A stretch of DNA of 64,000 bases from Fusobacteria bacterium ZRK30 (lineage in GTDB: Bacteria; Fusobacteriota; Fusobacteriia; Fusobacteriales; Fusobacteriaceae), in the NCBI GenBank assembly GCA_024628785.1, contig CP102405.1:1488001-1552000 (forward strand), given 5' to 3'. Below, piece by piece: positions 17,131 to 25,300 of this stretch. The notes beneath the pieces were generated by a model that was not told where the DNA came from, did not search any database, and saw nothing but the letters and a program-made list of their open reading frames with translations. Position 1 is the stretch's first letter, and each line of letters starts with the position of its first letter. A program made the position numbers and the translations under genes.

Positions 17131-17159
17131 CTAAAAAAATTCAAATGAGGGAGATTGTT

Positions 17160-17219
17160 ATGAAAAATATAGAATTCAGACAATTAAATATGATGATGAT
17201 GCTTTGGAAGGGTTTGTAA
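17160..17219 (+). CDS. Met-rich leader peptide (19 codons, four consecutive Met codons)
   Basis: ATG 17160 lies 6 bases after GAGGGAG (17147-17153), a strong ribosome site. The reading is MKNIEFRQLNMMMMLWKGL then TAA. Codons 11-14 (17190-17201) are ATG ATG ATG ATG, one codon before a Trp. A short ORF with a run of one amino acid's codons, followed by hairpins and a terminator and then the cognate aminoacyl-tRNA synthetase gene, is the classical attenuator leader layout. Shortage of charged elongator Met-tRNA would stall ribosomes here. Expression is inferred. Confidence 0.72.
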   Translation: MKNIEFRQLNMMMMLWKGL

Positions 17220-17330
17220 CTTAAATTATTTAATTTAAGGGCAGACTCATTTTGTATTAATTTACTGAGTCTGCCAAACATCTTTCAAGTAATTACGAAA
17301 GCCTGTGGTAGACGCCACAGGCTTTTTTTA
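17220..17330 (+). promoter_or_regulatory. Candidate transcription attenuator of the second MetRS gene
   Basis: Three tandem hairpins follow the leader stop. Hairpin 0 pairs CTTAAATT/AATTTAAG (17220-17239). Hairpin 1 pairs GGCAGACTCA/TGAGTCTGCC (17240-17249 with 17266-17275). The third is the terminator (17298-17325). An exclusive alternative exists: GTCTGCC (17269-17275) pairs with GGTAGAC (17307-17313), with one G-U, which would break both hairpin 1 and the terminator stem. This is the antiterminator geometry. How a ribosome stalled at the Met codons would release 17269-17275 is not obvious, since hairpin 1 begins 20 bases past the stop; hairpin 0 may be part of the switch. Confidence 0.6.
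17298..17330 (+). terminator. Intrinsic terminator between Met leader and MetRS gene
   Basis: An 11-bp stem AAAGCCTGTGG / CCACAGGCTTT is followed by a T run, 43 bases before the MetRS start. It is GC-rich for this genome, so it should be efficient. Confidence 0.85.
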
Positions 17331-17372
17331 TTTTATAAAAATATTATATTGAATCAATAGGGAGTTGAGATT

Positions 17373-19050
17373 ATGACAAAAATTATTACTGCTGCTTTAC
17401 CGTATATTAATAACGTTCCACACTTAGGGCATATTGCTGGCTCACATTTACCAGCAGACATTTATAACCGATTTTGTAAAATTAAAGGAGAAGAGACTTT
17501 GTTTATTGGAGGATCAGATGTTCATGGGACACCTTCTTTAATACTTTCTAGGGAAATTGGTATTTCTCCAGAAGTTCTAACAGATAACCTACATAAAGTT
17601 CATAAAAAATTATATGATTATTTTAATATCTCATATGATAACTATTCAAAAACATCATCAAGTATACATAAAAAAAATGCACAAAACTTTTTTACAAAGC
17701 TTGATGATAATGGTTACATTCAAGAAAAAACTTCTATTATGAAGTATTGTGAACATGACAAACTTTTCCTACCAGATCGTCTTATTGAAGGAACTTGTCC
17801 TAATTGTGGTTATGAAAATTCGAATGGTGATCAATGTGAAAAATGTGGTTCATTGACTGAATCTTCTTTACTTTTAGATTCAAAATGTAAACTTTGTGGA
17901 AATAAACCTATAGAAAAAGAAGATACTCATTTATATTTTTCATTAGATAAAGTTTCAAATGAAATATCTAATTGGATAAAAACAAAAGTAGATGTTTTTA
18001 ATAATATCACATATAGTGAAGCTCAAAATTGGTTAAATAAAGATCTACACCCTAGAAGTATCACACGAAATATGACATGGGGAATTCCTGTTCCTAAAAA
18101 AATATATGAAGACAAAGTATTTTATGTGTGGTTTGAAGCCCCTATTGCGTATATAAGTTTCATTAAAGAAATTAATCATGAAAATCTTTGGGAAAATAAA
18201 AATACTAAAATTTATCATTTTTTAGGAAAAGATAATATTCCATTCCATACTATTTTTTGGCCAGGGCTTTTAATGGGAAATGGGAAATATAATACTCCTA
18301 ATAATGTAATTGGATATAATTATTTAACATATGAAAATGAAAAATTCTCTAAAAGTAAAGGAATAGGTATATTTTGTATAAATTTTTTAAATTGTGATAT
18401 TAATATAGATTCACTTAGAGCATATTTAACTCATATATTGCCAGAAAAAAAAAGACTCTAATTTTAGTTTATTAGATTATAAAAATTTTCATAATAGCGA
18501 ATTAATAGGTAAAATTTTTAATTTTTTTAATAGGAGTTTGAATATGGTTTGGAAAAATTTCGATGGACAGATTAAAATTGATCTTTCTACTGAGTTGGAA
18601 ATTATTTCAAAAATCGATGAAAAATGTAGTATAATAATGAAAAACTACGAAACTTTCTCTTTTAGATCGGCTTTATCAAAAGTAATAGAATTAGCATCTA
18701 TTGGAAATATTTATTTCGATAATGAAAAACCTTGGGAATTAGCTAAAAATAATGATTTAGAAAAATTAAAAGAAATTTTAGGGGTTTCTATGTATATTTG
18801 TGAAAAATTAATTATTTTTTTAAATCCAATTTTACCAACTCTAAGTAAAGAACTATGGGAAAAGCAATTACAAAAAAAAGAAAAAATTCACTATAATAAA
18901 GAAACTTCAACTAGTCTCGATCTATTAATAAAGAAACCTTATCCAATATTAAGTAGAATTGATGATGATCAACTTCAAAATTATGTAGAAGTTTTGACAA
19001 AAGAATTTTCTTTAGAAAACTTAATTAATGAAGAAAGAAATATTAACTAG
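17373..19050 (+). pseudogene. Second methionyl-tRNA synthetase, frameshifted at an A9 tract
   Basis: Class I MetRS. HLGH lies at residues 17-20, GSDVHGTPS replaces the usual G-T-D-E-H-G, two zinc knuckles (CPNCGYENSNGDQCEKC and CKLCG) are at ~146-185, and KFSKS is at ~324-328. The zero frame stops at 18461. The next frame continues without a gap (DSNFSLLDYKNFHNSELIGK, then IFNFFNRSLNMVW) through the anticodon-binding helical domain to 19050. The switch is at nine A (18445-18453); eight would give a ~559-residue enzyme without the C-terminal dimerisation domain. Motifs suggest the MetRS2/archaeal-like type that can resist MetRS inhibitors (inference). The housekeeping MetRS is not in this window. 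Confidence 0.85.
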
Positions 19051-19062
19051 TTTTTATTTGAG

Positions 19063-19096
19063 AAAAAAAGATCCTAAAAAATTAGGATCTTTTTTA
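19063..19096 (+). terminator. Intrinsic terminator after the MetRS gene
   Basis: AAAAAGATCCTA / TAGGATCTTTTT stem with an AAAAAT loop and T run, 13 bases past the stop. It closes the leader-MetRS transcription unit. Confidence 0.85.
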
Positions 19097-19325
19097 ATTA
19101 CTTTTGAGGACACAGGCTGAAACGTACGCCCCCAAATATTTAGTTTTATTTAGTTGATTTATTCATAAACTTCTTCCAACTTCTATTTTGTAATTGTTTA
19201 TGCTGTATTAACTTATTAACTTTTTTTAATCAATTTTGTTTGTGATTTTTTTATTTTTTTTAACATTGACATACCGAGGGTTTTGAAGGTAAACTTAGTT
19301 AAATTAATATTAGGGGGATAATATA

Positions 19326-19634
19326 ATGCATTTAATAAAAAAAGAAGTTGTAGTAATGGAAGATTTTTTCTATAACTATACTAACGGGGTTATGAATAGA
19401 GCATTTTTAGATCAAGATGATAAAATGTTTTTATGCTGGGCTAACGAACATGGTACTTTAAAAAAATTCGAGTTACCGATGATTCGTGATGAAATTCAAA
19501 CAAGATTAGATTCAATAGAAAAAAGTTCGACAAGTTTTAGATCCATTCTGAGTTATAGCAATAATGAGGAGATAGAAAAATTAACATCATCAATAAATAC
19601 TCTAAATGAGATTGAAAAACTTTTAAAAAGCTAA
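19326..19634 (+). CDS. Small hypothetical protein
   Basis: 102 residues. GGGGGA (19313-19318) lies 7 bases ahead of ATG 19326; a second in-frame ATG at 19356 would give 92 residues. There is no signal peptide. The first ~50 residues contain an aromatic, beta-like segment (FYNYTNGVMNRAFLDQDD, MFLCWANEHG), the rest an acidic helix with heptad character (IEKLTSSINTLNEIEKLLK). I recognise no family. TTGACA at 19266-19271 may be its -35 but the matching -10 is poor. It stands alone, with AT-rich codon use like the MetRS gene. Confidence 0.55.
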   Translation: MHLIKKEVVVMEDFFYNYTNGVMNRAFLDQDDKMFLCWANEHGTLKKFELPMIRDEIQTRLDSIEKSSTSFRSILSYSNNEEIEKLTSSINTLNEIEKLLKS

Positions 19635-19712
19635 AAAAGTATAATTGAAACAAATAAAGTAAAAATTACTGATTTTTGATTAAAATAAAATTTTCGATAC
19701 TTAATTTATATT

Positions 19713-19912
19713 TTTACTTTTTAAAGCTTGTAATATATAATCCCTGTGGAGGAGTTATGTTGATAAATAGATAATGAAAAGTGTTTTAATAAGGCTAAAT
19801 ATAGAAATAATGGAGTGGAATAAAATGAACTTACTAAAATAAATCACTGTTGCAAGACTAAATGAACGCATAAAGAAGACTCTTAAAAATTATTTTTTAA
19901 GAGTCTTCTTTA
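19713..19912 (+). ncRNA. Candidate small transcript with own promoter and terminator
   Basis: -35 TTTACT (19713-19718), 17-base spacer and -10 TATAAT (19736-19741) predict a start near 19748. A 17-bp near-perfect terminator hairpin (AAAGAAGACTCTTAAAA / TTTTAAGAGTCTTCTTT, 19872-19911) ends the unit after ~165 bases. It contains GGAGGAG (19748-19754) and short ORFs, the longest a 22-codon ORF at 19774-19842 (MKSVLIRLNIEIMEWNKMNL...) without a good ribosome site. It is either an sRNA or a tiny mRNA. Apart from this the 19635-20111 gap holds only the hairpin at 20041. Confidence 0.4.
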
Positions 19913-20040
19913 TACAATGGTTGTAATGAATTCTCTTGGGGATAGAGTAGTGTATGACACTATAGTACTCGTTACATGTATAACTTGTCTCATGTAACTA
20001 ACAGAAACAGAAAACCGTGAATAATTTTGAGAAAATAGTA

Positions 20041-20068
20041 AAAGCCAATTAATAATTTAATCGGCTTT
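20041..20068 (-). terminator. Terminator hairpin after the GGDEF gene
   Basis: AAAGCCAATTAA / TTAATCGGCTTT, with most of the T signal on the minus strand. The hairpin and the following ~40 bases resemble 21545-21605, so this is a small duplicated terminator element. Confidence 0.6.
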
Positions 20069-20111
20069 CAAAATATTATATTGACAAAATAGCAACAATT
20101 TTAACTTGCTA

Positions 20112-20900
20112 TTATAAAATAATTACCCAGAGTTTAAAAATTAAAACATTATCCTCTTTTTTATTTGAGAAATCCCGTTTTTCATAAGAAACCTCTCTCC
20201 TTCTTTTTTTTATGACGTGCGTCTTATTCTCAGCTTCTGCTAACAAATGTTCTACACTTTTTTTATTACAGTATGAAGATTCTGAAATCCCAAAACTTAT
20301 GGATGTATTGTAATTTTGGAATGAATTTTTATTATATATCCTTATCTTTTCTAATAACCTCCTCATAACTTGCCTTGCACCTGCTATATCACATTCAGGA
20401 AGAATTGTTAGAAACTCATCTTTGTCCATCCTAGAGATAATATCTGATTCTCTTATACTTGATCTCAGCATTTCAGATATATCTCTCATGAGTTCATTTC
20501 CCTTAATATAACCAAATTTGTCAATTACAGGTTTTAGCCCATTGAGATCTATGAGGCATACCGCTAAGTTATTTTCATGTCTCTTTGAGAGATTTAAATA
20601 ATTTTTGAGCATCTCTAATCCCATTCTTCTATTATAGGTAATGGTCGTATCATCCATAGATGCACAGTGTTTAAGTTCATTTGTTTTTTCTTTTATTTTT
20701 TCCTCTAAACACCTGATTCTTTTTTGAGATAAGTATGTAATTATAGATCCAAATAAAACAGCATAAAATACAGGCAAAATAAAATGATTCAAATCAAATT
20801 TCATTATATTCATTTTTAAATTTATCATCGTCATAAGAGATATAAAAATTATCATCAAAATAATATTTATAAATAAAGCCTTCCACGTCTTAAACGTCAT
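20112..20900 (-). CDS. Membrane-anchored degenerate GGDEF-domain protein
   Basis: 262 residues from the ATG that follows GGAGGG; a further upstream in-frame ATG would place that ribosome site inside the gene. Two membrane segments (~8-26 and ~40-58) are followed by a coiled linker and a GGDEF-fold domain with LIDLNGLK and FGISES. The signature G-G-D-E-F is changed to DKDEF (about 159-163) and the usual Gly-His after the first metal motif is Gly-Tyr. Loss of both glycines normally abolishes diguanylate cyclase activity, so it may be a sensor/effector or a decaying enzyme. The extended C-terminal basic region (KKRRREVSYEKRDFSNKK) is unusual. Confidence 0.78.
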   Translation of the reverse strand: MTFKTWKALFINIILMIIFISLMTMINLKMNIMKFDLNHFILPVFYAVLFGSIITYLSQKRIRCLEEKIKEKTNELKHCASMDDTTITYNRRMGLEMLKNYLNLSKRHENNLAVCLIDLNGLKPVIDKFGYIKGNELMRDISEMLRSSIRESDIISRMDKDEFLTILPECDIAGARQVMRRLLEKIRIYNKNSFQNYNTSISFGISESSYCNKKSVEHLLAEAENKTHVIKKRRREVSYEKRDFSNKKEDNVLIFKLWVIIL

Positions 20901-21076
20901 ATCTAATCCCTCCATATATAAACTCAGTTAATTTTCATATTTTAAAATATTGAAAATAGATTTATTTATTTTTACTAGAACGAGTAAATAGTTCCTTGAT
21001 TTTTTTTACAAATTGTCAACTTCAATAAAATAATTTAGATTTAAAATTAAAAAGAGTTGTTTAAAAAGTTTTATTC

Positions 21077-21475
21077 TTATCTTATATAAGAGATCATACC
21101 CTTGTTTTCTAATTTGTTAAATCCTATTTTTTGATAAAAACTATTGCTTATTTTATCACTTATATCTGTTATTAATAGTATAGATCTTATATTTGGATGT
21201 CTATCCAGCAAATTATTGATAAGTTTTTCTCCGACACCGTCTCTTCTCCATTCTTTAGTCACTATTAAATCCTGAACATATAAAATATGTTCAAAATCAG
21301 TTAAATACCTTAAAAATCCTATTAATTTAGTACCACTAAATGCTCCTATAATTTCACTGTTCTTGAGAGCATTCCTGAGTTTTTCATCATCGTTGAGATA
21401 TAATATCCAGCCTTCATCTCTGTATATTTTTTTAATATCAGTCAAAAAATTTTCCTTGATTTTTTTTATAGTCAT
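21077..21475 (-). CDS. GNAT family N-acetyltransferase
   Basis: 132 residues, the size of a minimal GNAT fold. LYVQDLIVTKEWRRDGVGEKLI (~64-85, quoted in full as one helix-loop) is the acetyl-CoA loop R/Q-x-x-G-x-G/A region. DISDKISNSFYQKIGF has the Asn/Tyr helix with F-Y-x-x-x-G-F that positions the thioester. The substrate cannot be read; small-molecule amines or antibiotics are typical for this size. AGGAGTGATCT precedes the start. It is monocistronic. Confidence 0.82.
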   Translation of the reverse strand: MTIKKIKENFLTDIKKIYRDEGWILYLNDDEKLRNALKNSEIIGAFSGTKLIGFLRYLTDFEHILYVQDLIVTKEWRRDGVGEKLINNLLDRHPNIRSILLITDISDKISNSFYQKIGFNKLENKGMISYIR

Positions 21476-21544
21476 TAGATCACTCCTTCTTCACCTTATT
21501 TATATGTCCCCTATATTCTACTCTATTTTTCTTTTTAACAAAAT

Positions 21545-21578
21545 AAAAAAGCCAACTAAATAATCTAGTTGGCTTTTA
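21545..21578 (-). terminator. Terminator of the minus-strand small transcript
   Basis: On the minus strand AAAAGCCAACTA / TAGTTGGCTTTT is followed by TTTTTATTT. It lies upstream of the GNAT start and 58 bases past the 26-codon ORF stop, so it ends the small unit that starts near 21825. Confidence 0.7.
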
Positions 21579-21635
21579 AAATACTATATTAACAAAATGT
21601 CTATAATTAAACATTTTATTTCATTCTGATTGAGT

Positions 21636-21716
21636 CTATCTAGCTAAAACTAAAGATACACTTATCATAGTTGAAAATACTGTGGAAACTTTCAACATAT
21701 AAACTATTTTTCCCAT
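21636..21716 (-). CDS. 26-residue hydrophobic small protein
   Basis: ATG (21716-21714) lies 6 bases after AGGAG (plus-strand CTCCT 21723-21727). The product MGKIVYMLKVSTVFSTMISV SLVLAR is a short basic N-terminus plus one membrane-length hydrophobic stretch ending in Arg. It has its own promoter (21832-21860), a folded leader (21735-21774) and a terminator (21545-21578), making a ~280-base transcript. Tiny single-TM proteins in such units are often type I toxins or membrane-enzyme regulators; no antisense partner was identified. Function unknown. Confidence 0.5.
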   Translation of the reverse strand: MGKIVYMLKVSTVFSTMISVSLVLAR

Positions 21717-21734
21717 TTTTTTCTCCTTTTTTTT

Positions 21735-21774
21735 TACCGCGGTTATAGATCTCGTCATCTACAGTTTTCCGGTA
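21735..21774 (-). promoter_or_regulatory. Folded leader element before the small hydrophobic ORF
   Basis: On the minus strand TACCG...CGGTA closes an outer stem. Inside it TAGAT/ATCTA form a second stem with a GACGAG loop. It is relatively GC-rich for this region and ends at an A9 run just before AGGAG, so folding could gate the ribosome site. Confidence 0.4.
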
Positions 21775-21831
21775 CTAATTTTATTTCACTTCTAACTTCT
21801 TAGGACCATTCAAAAATATGAGTGATAAAGT

Positions 21832-21860
21832 ATAATATCATATAAGTTAAAATAAGTCAA
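21832..21860 (-). promoter_or_regulatory. Minus-strand promoter of the small transcript
   Basis: Reading the minus strand: -35 TTGACT (21860-21855), 17-base spacer, -10 TATTAT (21837-21832). The predicted start is near 21825. The remaining 21861-22308 stretch ahead of polC has no supported gene; TATAAT at 22199-22204 is a likely polC -10. Confidence 0.6.
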
Positions 21861-22308
21861 AGAATTTTTTGTAAATCAGTTCGGATTTTGTTCTTTATTA
21901 AAAAGAGTGTTTATAAACAACACTTCCAGTCTGCCGAGATAACTATGTATTTTTTCAATATTAAGGTGTTATATCAATATTTTTAGGAAGTTCTCATCAA
22001 ATTGAATAAATGGCATAAAAAAATAGAATTTGTGGTGATACAGAACACCATAAGAAAGGAGGTTTTACTAACCAGGAAATCATAGAGTTTAATGACATAA
22101 TCTAAATATTGAAAATTTTTTATAATTTCTACATGGATAGAAGGTAGTATTCCCTTATTATTTTTTAGTAAACTATAAAATTTATTTAGAGACTATGATA
22201 TAATAGTAAGGTGATAGAAAAAACAGAATAAAAGAGAGTAAAACTTTATTATGTGTAACACAAACAATAAATAGAAATATTGTTTAATGGAAAAGGTAGG
22301 GAGGAAAT

Positions 22309-25300
22309 ATGCCTAGAAATATAGTAAAAATACGACCCAAAAAGAACCTTTTTGAGTCTGTAGGAGTAAAAAATATAGAGCTAAAAGAAATAATTGTCTA
22401 TGAAAAACTAAAAAAAATAGAGTTATTATGTGTGGTAAAAAATCCTCATAACTTAGATGAGCTGGATCTTATTCAAAAAGAGATCAATAAAAAATTTGGA
22501 GACAAATTAGAGCTGGACTTAGGAGTTGAGTTTGAAGCTGCTAATCTAACTAAGATGGATATAAAATTGGTTGTCGAAAGGATCATCAAGGAGTTGAAAA
22601 CTACCAGTGCTCCGTCCAGATCCTTTTTACACCTATACAGGATCTATATCCATGACCAGCATATAGATATAGAGTTAAAAGATCAGGTCTCTCTAGATAA
22701 TCTTATAAAAGCTGAAGTGGATATTAAGCTGAATACCAGGTTGGGAAAGTATGGGATAAATAATCTCGATATCCGACTTCTTGTAGGAGATTTTACTAAA
22801 GAGGTCAGAGATATGGACGATGAAATTATTAGGATCACCAAGGAACAGATTGAAAGATCTAATAAGGAAATCCAGCTAAGAAATCCAGCTAAACAAGAGG
22901 TAGAACAGCCTAAAAGAACTGAGCCCAGAGATATGGAAAAGGTTAAAATTATTGAAAGCAGCGAAGGAAAGAAAATTCTCTTTGGGCGGGGAATGATCAA
23001 GGGGTCAACCAATGATTTCTTAGAATTTAATGAGATCTATCCTGGAGAAGTTTGTACTCTAGAAGGAGAGGTCTTCAAGGTTGAGCAAATTGAGATAAAA
23101 AACAAATGGAGAATTGTAAAATTTGGAATGACCAATCATAAAGATTCAATCTCCATTAAGATATTTACAAAGATAGAAAATAAAGTCGATATTAAAGCCG
23201 GGATGTGGGTCAAGGTCAAGGGAAAAAAGGAAAACGACCAGTATACCAATAATGAAGATATCCTTGCTGCAACCAATGTAAATGCCATTGACTCTAAAAC
23301 TGTTGTGAGAAAAGATGATGCCGAGATAAAGAGAATAGAACTCCATGCTCATACCAAGATGAGTGATATGGCAGGGCTCATCGATGCAAAGGACCTGATA
23401 AAACATGCCCATTCTTGGGGGCATAAGGCTATAGCTATCACAGATTTTGGTGTAACTCATTCATACCCATTTGCTTTTAATGCAGCTAAAAGAATGGAAG
23501 ACTTTAAGGTAATCATGGGCTGTGAAGCTTATGTAGTAGATGATGCTGTCAAGATGGTAAAAAACGCAAAAGACAATGTCATAGAAGATGAAACATATAT
23601 AGTCTTTGATATAGAAACTACCGGATTTGACCCTCACAATGATGAGGTGACAGAGATAGGAGCAGTAAAATTAAAGGGAACTAAAGTTATAGACAGGTTT
23701 TCTACCTTTGTTAACCCCAACAAACCTATCCCTGAAAATATAGTTAAACTTACTGGAATTACCGATGAAATGGTTGCAGATGCTCCTCAAATTGAGGAAG
23801 TTTTACCTAAGTTTTTAGAGTTTTCCAAAGACGCTACCATGGTAGCTCATAATGCAAAATTTGATATTGGTTTTATTCAGACAAAATTAAAAGCCAGACT
23901 GGATCAAAATTACGATCCGGCTGTAATAGATACGTTACTTTGGGGTAGGAATATCCTCAAAGAGCTTAAAAGACATAATTTGAAAGCTATGGCAAAACAT
24001 CTAGGTGTTGAACTAGATAATCACCATAGAGCTGTAGACGATGCGGAAGCTACTGCACACATATTTGTAAAGATGATGAATATGGTTCTGACAAAGGGAG
24101 CCTATAAATTAAGTGAGATAGACAACGTCTATGAAACTGATGTAAAGCTTATGGATACATTCAACACTATGATCTTGGTTAAAAATCAGAAAGGATTGAG
24201 AAATCTATATGAATTAGTTTCAAGAGCTCATATTGACTTTTATGGTCAGAAAAAACCTAGGATACCAAAGTCACTCCTTACTGAATTACGTGAAGGATTG
24301 ATTTTAGCCAGCAGTGGTAGCGGTACCTTTAGAAATGAAGGAGAACTGACAAAAGCTTATCTTCGTGGTACAGCTAAATCTGAGATTGAAGAATTAGCTA
24401 AATATTATGACTATTTTGAGATCCATCCAAGAGGTACATATACAGAGTTAGTAGAGAAAAAAGAGGTAGAATCATATAACAGTATCATTGAGATGAATAA
24501 ATACTTTGTCGAATTAGCTGAAAAGCAAGGTAAGATTGTAGTAGCTACAGGAGATGTTCAGTATCTAAATCCAGATGAACATCTTACTCGTAGTGTACTC
24601 CGATATGGTAGTGGAATGGCATTTAATTCATGGCAATATGATAATCAGCTCTATTTCAGGACTACCAATGAGATGATTGAGGAATTTTCATACTTAGGAG
24701 AAAAAATAGCAAATGATGTGGTTATAGATAATACCCATAAGATCAATGAGATGATTGAGAAGGTCCAGCCTATTCCAGATGGTTTTTATCCTCCTAAGAT
24801 GGATAATGCAGAGGAAGAAGTGAGGGATATGACCTATAATAAGGCTTATAAAATATATGGTAATCCACTGCCAGTTCATATTGAAAAAAGAATAGACAGA
24901 GAATTAAAAGCTATCATCGGAAATGGCTTTGCAGTATTATACCTGTCAGCTCAAAAATTAGTAAAGGAATCTCTGGACAATGGATACCTGGTAGGATCAA
25001 GGGGATCAGTAGGATCATCCCTAGTAGCATTTATGATGGATATCACCGAAGTAAACGCTCTTTATCCTCACTATGTATGTCCAGAATGTCAATATTCAGA
25101 ATTTATGGATAAGGAAGGGAGTGGGGTAGACCTGCCTCCTAAAAAATGTCCTGAATGCAGCTCAGAGCTTACTCGTGATGGTCATTCTATACCATTTGAA
25201 GTATTTATGGGATTTAACGGAGATAAGGTCCCGGATATAGACCTTAATTTCTCCGGAGAGTATCAGGGAGCTGTCCATAAGTACTGTGAGGTTTTATTTG

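Noticed and set aside
17269-17330. T-box riboswitch before the MetRS gene
   Set aside because: No T-box sequence (AGGGUGGNACCGCG-like) or specifier stem is present; the Met leader peptide explains the terminator better.
21735-21774. c-di-GMP riboswitch controlling the small ORF, given the nearby GGDEF gene
   Set aside because: The leader fold lacks the conserved GEMM core and tetraloop; only two simple stems are visible.
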